Shown: positions 1-6,222 of the stretch, in pieces
Layout: every line of letters starts with the position of its first letter
Position numbering within the stretch: position 1 is the first letter of the stretch
Assembly (NCBI GenBank): GCA_001995005.1
Contig: MDJN01000006.1
Coordinates: 1 to 8,736, forward strand
DNA: 8,736 bases
Source: Candidatus Parepulonipiscium sp. PG-Nun2H_MBin03
GTDB lineage: Bacteria; Bacillota; Clostridia; Lachnospirales; Cellulosilyticaceae
Reading direction: 5' to 3'
Notes under the pieces: model-generated
Told to the model about the DNA's origin: nothing
What the model saw: only the letters and a program-made list of their open reading frames with translations
Database searches by the model: none
Translations under genes and position numbers: made by a program

Positions 1-190
1 GATTTACATTACCTTTTTGTTTGTGCTAGTATCAATATGTACCCAGCAAGGGGCAATTCGATATCGAGAATTGAATTAAAATTGAATTAAATTAAAATTG
101 TTTGTTTGTATTTGTTGTTTGTATTTGTTGTTTGTATTTGTTTGTATTTATTTTAAACTTATTATTTTATATTTGAGTTATTTTATATTT
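1..190. other. Left-edge non-coding stretch rich in short AT and GT repeats
   Basis: No convincing gene is visible here. Two plus-strand frames are open from the window edge but close within 90 bases with no family-like sequence. An imperfect palindrome centred on GATATC lies at 54-73 (CAATT-CGAT facing ATCG-AG-AATTG). It is followed by an 11-bp AT unit repeated twice (69-90) and by GT-rich tandem repeats described separately. A 14-base unit, TTATTTTATATTTG, occurs twice at 162-175 and 178-191. The region has the look of slippage-prone intergenic DNA. Any promoter for the downstream small gene should lie here, but no clear -35/-10 pair stands out. Confidence 0.5.
101..150. repeat. GT-rich minisatellite, 13-bp unit
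   Basis: The unit TTTGTATTTGTTG occurs at 105-117 and 118-130. It is followed by two shortened 10-base versions, TTTGTATTTG (131-140) and TTTGTATTTA (141-150), and preceded by a partial TTTG. The plus strand is almost free of C over this stretch. The likely origin is replication slippage. No coding role is visible because all frames are short. Confidence 0.85.
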
Positions 191-340
191 GTGAAAGGGT
201 GATTTGTATGAAAGTGATTGGCACACAAATAATGTTACATAAGAAAGGGTGGTTTGTATGGAAGTGATTGGCACACAAATAATGTTACATAAGAAAGGGT
301 GATTTGTATGGAAGTGATTGGCACACAAATAATGTTATAT
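191..340 (+). repeat. Three 50-bp tandem repeats, each with an RBS and ATG
   Basis: Three copies with an exact 50-bp period lie at 191-240, 241-290 and 291-340, differing at only a few positions. Each contains AAAGGGTG (ribosome binding site-like), then TTTGT, then an ATG at 208, 258 and 308. After the ATG each encodes the same peptide start, M-(K/E)-V-I-G-T-Q-I-M-L. Because 50 is not a multiple of three, each copy is in a different frame. The mini-reading-frames end at 267, 302 and 406, the last overlapping the start of the downstream gene. A fourth, truncated copy (364-383) provides the RBS and ATG of that gene, with one mismatch over 20 bases. A tandem duplication of the 5' end of a gene is the simplest origin; whether the mini-ORFs are translated is unknown. 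Confidence 0.9.
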
Positions 341-380
341 AAGATAAGAAAGTTATATACTACAAGAAGGGGTGATTTGT

Positions 381-764
381 ATGGGACCAGTATTAGAAAT
401 GATTAGTTACATAACAGGAATTGGATTATTTATGTTAGCATTCTTAATCAAAGTTGGAACGCATGTTCTTAAGTCTAATAGAAATGTCTTAACACAAGAG
501 CGTGACATTACATCTGAGGTTCAAAAAAATAATACGCAAAATAGCATCGAAAAAAAGATTATACAGGCGGTTATAAAAAAGTCGTCAAATGCCCAAAAGT
601 TTATACATATTGTTTCCTCTAAAAAATTGATAATACATACTTTACCAGTTAATGGACGATATTTATTTTCTATATATAATAAATCTAAACCAAAGATAAG
701 AGAGCCCTCTAATAATTTCGTTCTAAACACATTACTTAATCTTAATAATTGTACTTATTCTTAA
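381..764 (+). CDS. Small unknown protein with N-terminal membrane anchor
   Basis: This 127-residue protein is of a family I do not recognise. The ATG at 381 is preferred over an in-frame GTG at 372 because AAGGGG (367-372) lies eight bases upstream of it. Residues about 7-27 are hydrophobic (ISYITGIGLFMLAFLI is the core) and look like one membrane helix. The rest is Lys-, Asn- and Ser-rich and probably soluble, ending in an Asn/Leu-rich tail. Its RBS and start codon are a shortened fourth copy of the 50-bp repeats just upstream, so the N-terminus may be a recent rearrangement product. Nothing links it to a pathway beyond its position before yabG on the same strand. No terminator of usual form follows the stop. 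It may be a lineage-specific or decaying gene. Confidence 0.6.
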   Translation: MGPVLEMISYITGIGLFMLAFLIKVGTHVLKSNRNVLTQERDITSEVQKNNTQNSIEKKIIQAVIKKSSNAQKFIHIVSSKKLIIHTLPVNGRYLFSIYNKSKPKIREPSNNFVLNTLLNLNNCTYS

Positions 765-941
765 TAAATATACCAGATACATATATTAAAATTTCTAACA
801 GACAGTAGAATTAATAATACAATAAGGGTTTGTCCCTACTATGGCTACTTAGTTCCTGAAGAAATTTTAATAAAAATGTATAGAACAAACCTCTTATATA
901 ATAGACTTTAAATAAGACCTAGTAATAGGAGGGGAGCATCA
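765..941. other. Intergenic region with crossing inverted repeats upstream of yabG
   Basis: There is no gene here. TTAAAATTTC (786-795) is perfectly complementary to GAAATTTTAA (861-870), and GGTTTGT (827-833) is perfectly complementary to ACAAACC (885-891). The two pairings interleave, so in one RNA they would form a pseudoknot-like fold rather than nested hairpins. A TATAAT hexamer lies at 897-902, 40 bases before the yabG ATG, but no matching -35 is present 17 bases upstream. The yabG promoter is therefore not assigned. Small AT-rich complementarities occur by chance in sequence of this composition. Confidence 0.4.
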
Positions 942-1874
942 ATGGAGACTTATCAATATAAGCCAGGAGACTACGTTGTTAGAAAATCTTACAATAAAGA
1001 TATACTATTTCGTATCGTTACTATAAATTCACAAAATATCGCTAAGTTGAAAGGAGTGTCCTATAGAATATTAGCAGATTCACATGTAGCAGATCTAGAA
1101 ATTGCAGGTGGCATGAGATTTACTTCTAATGAAAGCTCTACTATGAAAATAATTTCTTCTAATGTCGAGAAGATTTTGATAGAGCATAAAAAAATTAATG
1201 CCACTAAATTGCATAAAACAGGGAAAGTATTGCATATAGACGGAGATACCTTTTACTTAAACTTATGCCTTAAGTATTATGACGTACTGGGCATACAGGC
1301 GGTTGGAGAGAATATATCAGAATCTAAACAGTCTACCAAAGTTATAGAGCTTATTGAAAAATATAATCCTGATATATTAGTTTTAACTGGACATGATTCA
1401 TTATCTAAAAATTCAACCTCGGAAGACGTACTCGATAATTATACTAATTCTAAACATTTTATCAACGCCGTAAAACAAGCTAGGACTATACGACCTACAA
1501 GTGATAGCTTAATTATATATGCTGGAGCATGCCAGTCATACTTCGAGGAGATTTTATCAGCAGGGGCAGACTTCGCCTCATCTCCAAATCGCATTTTAAT
1601 ACATGCACTTGACCCCGCTTTTGTTGTGGAAAAAATTGCTTATTGCCCTTTTTATAAAGTATTGCCTGTAGAGGAGGCCATAAAATATACTATAACCAAG
1701 GATAAAGGGATAGGAGGGTATGAAATTTTAGGCAAAGCACGTGTCGGTGGATCCATTATCATGCAAGAAAGTCTAGACAATAAGAGCGTATCTGTAGACA
1801 GTAACCAAGACGAAGCTGATATAACTGAAAATAGAAGAAACATATTAGGTAACAGTATGCCTAATAATATATAA
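942..1874 (+). CDS. yabG: YabG, sporulation-specific cysteine protease
   Basis: YabG is a sporulation protease that trims spore-coat and cortex-related proteins late in spore formation; in Clostridioides difficile it also processes germination proteins. The protein has 310 residues, slightly longer than the roughly 290 of Bacillus subtilis YabG. Recognition rests on the family core: LTGHD at 148-152, the N-S-K-H-F stretch near 169-173, YAGACQSY at 193-200 and the FASSPNRILIHALDP block at 211-225. His151 and Cys197 lie 46 residues apart, the same spacing I recall for the catalytic His and Cys of the C. difficile enzyme, so it is probably active. The Asp/Glu/Ser-rich tail after about residue 277 looks disordered. 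The ATG at 942 follows AGGAGGGG (927-934) at seven bases. A terminator follows the stop, so it appears to be a single-gene unit, upstream of the SipL-like gene on the same strand. Confidence 0.95.
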   Translation: METYQYKPGDYVVRKSYNKDILFRIVTINSQNIAKLKGVSYRILADSHVADLEIAGGMRFTSNESSTMKIISSNVEKILIEHKKINATKLHKTGKVLHIDGDTFYLNLCLKYYDVLGIQAVGENISESKQSTKVIELIEKYNPDILVLTGHDSLSKNSTSEDVLDNYTNSKHFINAVKQARTIRPTSDSLIIYAGACQSYFEEILSAGADFASSPNRILIHALDPAFVVEKIAYCPFYKVLPVEEAIKYTITKDKGIGGYEILGKARVGGSIIMQESLDNKSVSVDSNQDEADITENRRNILGNSMPNNI

Positions 1875-1889
1875 ACATTTTTAATATAT

Positions 1890-1916
1890 GTCCTAAGCTA
1901 CTTAGGACTATTTTTT
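1890..1916 (+). terminator. Rho-independent terminator of yabG
   Basis: A perfect 8-bp stem, GTCCTAAG (1890-1897) and CTTAGGAC (1901-1908), closes a three-base CTA loop and is followed by TATTTTTT. It begins 15 bases after the yabG stop codon. This separates yabG transcription from the SipL-like gene. Confidence 0.85.
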
Positions 1917-1993
1917 GTAATATTGATTATAAAATTTGAATATATATATATTAGTAAATTTAGTCCTACATAGCAGGAAGGATTAAATACAAG

Positions 1994-2001
1994 CATACAA
2001 T
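1994..2001 (+). promoter_or_regulatory. Candidate SigE-type -10 element of the SipL-like gene
   Basis: CATACAAT matches the mother-cell SigE -10 consensus (CATACA-T type) exactly and also fits the looser SigK pattern CATAnnnT, preceded by G. It would place the transcript start about 25 bases before the start codon at 2033. No good -35 sits at the usual 14-15 base spacing; the nearest ATA (1970-1972) is too far. Control by SigE is reported for sipL in C. difficile, which agrees, but the -35 gap keeps this tentative. Confidence 0.4.
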
Positions 2002-2032
2002 TTTTTGTTTGTAAAAATAAGGAGGATTTTAA

Positions 2033-3598
2033 ATGTCTGTGGAACTAATTAAAAAATGGATGGACGTAACAGAAACAACAATGGGTGCTAGTACCCAAAT
2101 TGTAAAAGAAAAAGATTTAATCGTACCTGACGGTAAGCCTGATATGCAAAAAGTATTGTTATTAGATGGTAAAATCAGAATGGACCAAATTGATGTACAA
2201 TCAAATAGAATTGTATATAAAGGCCAAATAGATGTTACCATACTATACACTCCTGAAAATCAAAATTTCGGTATTGTTAAGATGACAGGCACCGTACCTA
2301 TTGAAGATTTTATGATAGTAGATAACTTAGAGTCTGATGACAGAGTAGATTTTAGTTTCGATATTGAAAATATGCACTATAACATATTAAACGAAAGAAA
2401 AATCAACATAAAAGCTATTATCGCACTGCATGCTAATATTACTAGCAAAAAAGAAGTTTCTATGGTTGAAGATTTATCAACCGATGTACCTGTACAGAAA
2501 AAGACACAAATCTTAGATGTAATAAATATGATGCCTATAAAAGAAGAAAAGAAAATTATTAAGGACGAACTAACAATTCCTCAAAACAAACCAGCTATAG
2601 AAGAAATTCTGAAGCAAAATACTACCATTGTTGAAGAACAAATCAAAAGAACTGACGATGCATTTGTATTTAATGGTATGATTGAAGTTACTACATTATA
2701 TAAGTCTAATGATGATGAAAATTCTTTAGAAGTTGCTTCTCATAAAATTCCTTTTTCAGGCACCGTTGACATCGCAAGAGATGACAACGAAGTGTATTTA
2801 GACTGCGACTTAGACGTATCTCCAACATATATTCAAGTAAATCCTGACTATGATGGTGAAGATAGAGTAATCGAGATTGAATGTATTGTTACCGCAAAAT
2901 ATACAACATATAATAATGATAAATCTGAGGTACTAGACGATATTTATTGTCCAGGCAAAAAAGTAAATATTGATAGTACTACAGAGCCTTATATGAACCT
3001 TGCTTTTAAAGAAAATGATGTATTGCCTAAAAAAGCTACTTTAGATACAGAAGGCATCAACCCTGATACTAATAAAATATTTGCAGTAGAAAGCACTGCT
3101 AAAGTAGAAGATAAAGTACTTGATGGCTCTACTTTAACTGTTGAAGGTATAGTTGAAGTAAATGTAGTCTATGTTAGTGAGGAAGAGAAAGTATCAACGT
3201 ATGAAGATATGCTACCTTTTGAAATCTCAATAAATACTAACTTACCAGAAGGTAACTACATTATAAATGCTGAAGTAACCGCAAAAGATATGTCTGTTTC
3301 TAGTTTTAACAAAGATAATATCAGCCTTGACTATTCACTAGATTATTCAATTAATGTTTATGAGCAAAAAGAGATTAAAATCATAGAAGACATTTCATTT
3401 GAAGATATGAGTAAAGAAGAATTATCAGCTTACCCTAGTATTATTGTTTATACTGTAAAAGCAGGTGAAAACTTGTGGGATTTAGCTAAGCGCTTTAATA
3501 CTACTGTTGAAGAAATTGCAGAAGTTAATGAATTTGATACATCATATCAACCAAAAAGCGGCGAAAAGGTAATTATTATTAAGAAAACTAAATTCTAA
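2033..3598 (+). CDS. sipL: SipL-like spore morphogenesis protein (DUF3794 repeats + LysM)
   Basis: This 521-residue protein has the layout of clostridial SipL, the mother-cell partner that helps the ATPase SpoIVA build the basal layer of the spore coat around the forespore. Three related beta-rich modules are visible through their repeated core: GQIDVTILYTPENQ (64-77), GMIEVTTLYKSND (215-227) and GIVEVNVVYVSEEE (372-385). The first two modules also share a lead-in with IVPDGKPDMQKVL (30-42) and TIPQNKPAIEEIL (181-193). The C-terminus is one LysM domain (about 472-516), beginning YTVKAGENLWDLAKRFNTT; in C. difficile this domain binds SpoIVA. There is no signal peptide, consistent with action in the mother-cell cytoplasm. 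The length is close to C. difficile SipL. The ATG follows AAGGAGG (2019-2025) at seven bases. A generic DUF3794-LysM paralogue is the main alternative; the yabG neighbour favours SipL. Confidence 0.88.
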   Translation: MSVELIKKWMDVTETTMGASTQIVKEKDLIVPDGKPDMQKVLLLDGKIRMDQIDVQSNRIVYKGQIDVTILYTPENQNFGIVKMTGTVPIEDFMIVDNLESDDRVDFSFDIENMHYNILNERKINIKAIIALHANITSKKEVSMVEDLSTDVPVQKKTQILDVINMMPIKEEKKIIKDELTIPQNKPAIEEILKQNTTIVEEQIKRTDDAFVFNGMIEVTTLYKSNDDENSLEVASHKIPFSGTVDIARDDNEVYLDCDLDVSPTYIQVNPDYDGEDRVIEIECIVTAKYTTYNNDKSEVLDDIYCPGKKVNIDSTTEPYMNLAFKENDVLPKKATLDTEGINPDTNKIFAVESTAKVEDKVLDGSTLTVEGIVEVNVVYVSEEEKVSTYEDMLPFEISINTNLPEGNYIINAEVTAKDMSVSSFNKDNISLDYSLDYSINVYEQKEIKIIEDISFEDMSKEELSAYPSIIVYTVKAGENLWDLAKRFNTTVEEIAEVNEFDTSYQPKSGEKVIIIKKTKF

Positions 3599-3601
3599 TA
3601 A

Positions 3602-3632
3602 AAAGAGGAGGGCAACTTAAGCTCTCCTCTTT
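3602..3632. terminator. Bidirectional terminator between convergent genes
   Basis: AAAGAGGAGGGC (3602-3613) pairs with GCTCTCCTCTTT (3621-3632) around a 7-base loop, giving a 12-bp stem with one G-U pair. The plus strand continues TTTATTC after the stem, and the minus strand reads TTTTTATTAG. It therefore serves both the SipL-like gene ending at 3598 and the solute-binding protein gene ending at 3631. The stem overlaps the stop codon of the latter. Confidence 0.9.
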
Positions 3633-4794
3633 ATTCTTCTTCACTAATTTTATAACTTTGATTAAATATCCATCTTTGCAACTCGTTTAATGCATCATTT
3701 CTTTGCGCTTCTTCCATATTATAAAATGGTGATATAACATATCTTCCACTCATAATACTTTGCGGAGTTATATCGGAGTATACTTGTAGATTTGCAGTCA
3801 TAAATTCTATAAATTCTACTATACTATCCTTTATTAAGTCATTATCATTTCCTTTTTTAGTGATATATAATCCTGTATCAAAAGTTATAATATATTGTGT
3901 GTTAGTACCCACTTGGTAAGGAAATGGCACTTTATATAATGATACATCTAAATCTTCTATAAAACTTCCCGCAATTAACATAGCAGACTTACCAGCTAAA
4001 AAATTTTCAATCTCTGTTTGCTGAGTCTGTATTTCTGTACTAAACGCACCTCTCTCGTATAAATCTATAAATAAATTGTTAGCTCTAGTCCACATGCTTA
4101 ATTGTTCTGTGCTATTTTGATTTAGTATATTCTCTCCTCCTACAGATATCAACAAGTGCTCATATACTTTTTGCAAATTCTCTTCTAACGAAACTGCTAT
4201 AGGCACTATGCTAGTTCCTTCAAAAGTCTCTATAATACGTAAAAAGTTATCATACGTTGTGGGTTCAGATAAATTCACTTTATCTAATAAATCTTTATTA
4301 TAATACAGTGCAGTATAATACCCATTAATCGGTATGCCATATAACATGCCGTTTTTTTGCGATATTACTTCAGCTGGTATATTTTCAAATGGATATGTTT
4401 GCCATACTTCATCTATATTTGCAAATTTTCCTATGTCCAAATAATTCATTACCATACTATCTGGTAAAAATACTATATCAGGTTCACTGTCTGTTGCAAA
4501 GCTTAACTGTATACCAGTTAAAAAAGTTGGTGTATTATTATAATGATGTTCTATATTCACGTTAGGATATTGCATCTGAAAGTCTGAAATTGCTTTTAAG
4601 TATGCTTTTGCAAAGTTTGTGTCTGCTGGTATAAAGCTTGATATATTAATATTTATCACTTCATCTGATGCAACTTCTAATGCAACTTCTTGTGTTGGCA
4701 TTTCTACTTGTTCAGCGGCATTATTTTCTTCTGTATCAGTTTGTATATTACAACCTGTAAATAATAAAATTATCAACAAAATTATATGTTTCAT
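3631..4794 (-). CDS. Extracellular solute-binding lipoprotein, ABC family 1-like
   Basis: This 387-residue protein resembles the sugar-type periplasmic-binding proteins (SBP family 1) that capture a substrate outside the membrane for an ABC importer. A very short signal peptide (MKHIILLIILLFTGC) has a lipobox with Cys15 as the probable lipid attachment site; the -3 residue is Phe rather than the usual Leu. An acidic linker (16-45) follows. Family-like signatures are the F...YPNVNIE stretch (72-82), SEPDIVFLPDS (103-113), YGIPINGYYTALYYNKDLLD (152-171), the FLAGKSAMLIAG stretch (265-276) and a helical C-terminus with W375. No permease or ATPase gene is adjacent, so the partner is elsewhere or absent. 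It is the last gene of the rnhA operon. Its ATG overlaps the stop of the phosphoesterase gene (ATGA), with AAGGAA six bases upstream, suggesting translational coupling. The substrate cannot be told. Confidence 0.85.
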   Translation of the reverse strand: MKHIILLIILLFTGCNIQTDTEENNAAEQVEMPTQEVALEVASDEVININISSFIPADTNFAKAYLKAISDFQMQYPNVNIEHHYNNTPTFLTGIQLSFATDSEPDIVFLPDSMVMNYLDIGKFANIDEVWQTYPFENIPAEVISQKNGMLYGIPINGYYTALYYNKDLLDKVNLSEPTTYDNFLRIIETFEGTSIVPIAVSLEENLQKVYEHLLISVGGENILNQNSTEQLSMWTRANNLFIDLYERGAFSTEIQTQQTEIENFLAGKSAMLIAGSFIEDLDVSLYKVPFPYQVGTNTQYIITFDTGLYITKKGNDNDLIKDSIVEFIEFMTANLQVYSDITPQSIMSGRYVISPFYNMEEAQRNDALNELQRWIFNQSYKISEEE

Positions 4795-5606
4795 AAATTC
4801 TTCCTTTTTAATGTTATAAATACCATTTCAGGGCGTGTCATAATTCGCAATGGAAATTTTGCTGTACCCATTCCATTACTCACAATCACCGAACGAGTAT
4901 CCTCTTTTGTTATGCCACTAAGGTAACTTAATGCAGCAGCCTCATCTATTATTGTTGGCACCACCTTACTAAGATGTTTTAAAGGAGAAAACTGTCCACC
5001 GTGAGTATGCCCTGCTAAAATTAAGTTTATATCATGTTCTTCTTTAATACTATATATATATCTTGGGTTATGCGTCACCAATATTATATAATCGTTAAAA
5101 AAAGTATCACCTATAGTTGGCTCTATGACTTGTCTTTGTGTTCTCAAATCTCCCACACCCCCCAGCTTTATCTGGCTGTTACCCTTTTTTAACCAAAAGG
5201 CATTGTTGTTTATAGATTTAATATTACTAAGCTTCATAGCCTGCTTAGTATCATATATACTCTCTACAACATCATGATTGCCCATAACAGCATATATTCC
5301 TTGCTTTGTTTGTAATTTAGCCAGTTGCTTAAAACAAGGATATATATGTTTTTTATCCATCACATAATCTCCGCCCAAAATCACTATATCCGGTTTCCAT
5401 CTGTTTACATCATCTACCATACGAGCTAGATTACACGAATTTATGGTTCGTCCAAAATGTATGTCTGCTAAAAAAGCTATTTTATATCCGTCAAACTCTG
5501 GCGGAACTTGTGCATGCTCTACTTTATATTTTTTTATCCTGCGTATATAAGGCTCAACAAATGCATATGCTAAAATTGTACTTGCTATTATAACTTTCTT
5601 TTTCAT
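4791..5606 (-). CDS. Membrane-anchored calcineurin-like metallophosphoesterase (YkuE/YaeI type)
   Basis: This is a two-metal phosphoesterase of the calcineurin-like superfamily; relatives such as YaeI and YkuE act at the membrane face. Numbered from the ATG (271 residues), the metal-site motifs run in order: LADIHFG (Asp48, His50), GGDYV (Asp80), GNHD (Asn110, His111), THNP (His179) and GHTHGG (His200, His202). The family-typical C-terminal block SNGMGTAKFPLRIMTRPE is present. All ligand residues are intact. The N-terminus is hydrophobic (residues 5-18) with flanking Lys and Arg, so it is probably membrane anchored. I chose the ATG at 5606 over the in-frame TTG at 5609 because GGGGAG sits six bases before the ATG but only three before the TTG. 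It starts 11 bases after the rnhA stop and overlaps the next gene by four bases. The substrate is unknown. Confidence 0.9.
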   Translation of the reverse strand: MKKKVIIASTILAYAFVEPYIRRIKKYKVEHAQVPPEFDGYKIAFLADIHFGRTINSCNLARMVDDVNRWKPDIVILGGDYVMDKKHIYPCFKQLAKLQTKQGIYAVMGNHDVVESIYDTKQAMKLSNIKSINNNAFWLKKGNSQIKLGGVGDLRTQRQVIEPTIGDTFFNDYIILVTHNPRYIYSIKEEHDINLILAGHTHGGQFSPLKHLSKVVPTIIDEAAALSYLSGITKEDTRSVIVSNGMGTAKFPLRIMTRPEMVFITLKRKNL

Positions 5607-5617
5607 CAAAATCTCCC

Positions 5618-6073
5618 CTACTTTCTTGCATTTTTATCCATCTCAATGTTACATAATTCGTCTGCACGGTTATTCCCTTCATTAGTACTATGTCCTTTTA
5701 CTTTTATAAATTCTATTGTGTCAAATTCATTTTTTAATCTATATAGCTCTTTCCATAGCTCTTGGTTTTTAACAGGATTTTTAGTAGAATTTTTAAAATC
5801 CTTTTTTAACCAGCCATATATCCAAGTTGTTATTCCATTTAATACATATTCACTGTCTACATGGATTTTAGTTGGAATATCCTTTTTCTTTATAGCTCTT
5901 AAAGCTTCAATGGCAGCAGTAAGCTCCATTTTGTTATTAGTAGTATTAATTTTAAACCCGCTTAATTCCTTTATATTATCTTTATATATTAAGACTACTC
6001 CCCATGCACCAATATTTTCTTTTTCCTGGTTCCCTCGACACCCTCCATCGCAATATACTATAATCTCATTCAC
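5618..6073 (-). CDS. rnhA: Ribonuclease HI
   Basis: RNase HI cuts the RNA strand of RNA-DNA hybrids, removing R-loops and primer remnants in the cytoplasm. The protein has 151 residues, close to the 155 of the Escherichia coli enzyme. The catalytic carboxylates are all recognisable: Asp9 in YCDGGCRGN, Glu50 in NNKMELTAA, Asp73 in VDSEYV and Asp138 in NNRADEL. The helper His128 is in KVKGHSTNEG. The basic handle region is present (W84-IYGWLKKDF to LWKELYRL). The start is GTG at 6073, supported by AAGGAG (6082-6087) eight bases upstream; there is no ATG nearby in frame. It is the first gene of a three-gene minus-strand operon with a SigA-type promoter 50 bases upstream. Confidence 0.96.
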   Translation of the reverse strand: MNEIIVYCDGGCRGNQEKENIGAWGVVLIYKDNIKELSGFKINTTNNKMELTAAIEALRAIKKKDIPTKIHVDSEYVLNGITTWIYGWLKKDFKNSTKNPVKNQELWKELYRLKNEFDTIEFIKVKGHSTNEGNNRADELCNIEMDKNARK

Positions 6074-6122
6074 AATATTTTCTCCTTAAACAAACTGACT
6101 TATATTTATAACTTTCTCCATT

Positions 6123-6151
6123 ATTATACTTCTTTTATGCAAATATGTGAA
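6123..6151 (-). promoter_or_regulatory. SigA-type promoter of the rnhA operon
   Basis: Read on the minus strand, TTCACA (6146-6151) and TATAAT (6123-6128) are separated by exactly 17 bases. The -35 matches consensus at five of six positions and the -10 at all six. The expected start near 6116 gives a leader of about 43 bases before the GTG of rnhA. Just upstream, GAAGT (6149-6153) and ACTTC (6164-6168), and GTTAT (6155-6159) and ATAAC (6172-6176), form short inverted repeats. They touch the -35 and could be operator-like, but this is weak. Confidence 0.75.
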
Positions 6152-6181
6152 GTAGTTATCGCAACTTCGTAATAACAATTA

Positions 6182-6203
6182 AGTTAATATGACTTTATTA
6201 ACT
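6182..6203 (-). terminator. Possible weak terminator after the membrane operon
   Basis: AGTTAATA and TATTAACT form a perfect but AT-only 8-bp stem (6182-6189 and 6196-6203) around a six-base loop. It lies 20-40 bases past the stop of the 541-residue membrane protein. On the minus strand it is followed by TAATTGTTATT rather than a clean U tract, so termination may be inefficient and some read-through into rnhA is possible. Confidence 0.4.
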
Positions 6204-6222
6204 AAAATAAGACAATATATTT

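Noticed and set aside
54..73. Imperfect palindrome around GATATC as an operator or attachment site
   Set aside because: It has a two-base bulge, stands alone, and shows no element boundary or integrase nearby.
1..90. Possible 3' end of a plus-strand gene (frame 1 open from the edge to a stop at 88-90)
   Set aside because: Only 29 codons, another frame is also open for 25 codons, and the last part runs into AT repeats; no family-like residues.
191..340. Possible CRISPR array because of three evenly spaced repeats
   Set aside because: The copies are head-to-tail with no unique spacers, and each contains an RBS and ATG.
521..730. 69-codon minus-strand open frame inside the small membrane-anchored gene
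   Set aside because: The sense frame has a good RBS and start; this shadow has neither.
4619..4819. 66-codon plus-strand open frame
   Set aside because: It lies opposite the N-terminus of the solute-binding protein and its junction; no RBS or recognisable protein.
5646..6089. 147-codon plus-strand open frame opposite rnhA
   Set aside because: It is the antisense of a certain RNase HI gene, has no ribosome binding site, and its Phe/Ser-rich composition reflects the complement of Lys/Asn codons.
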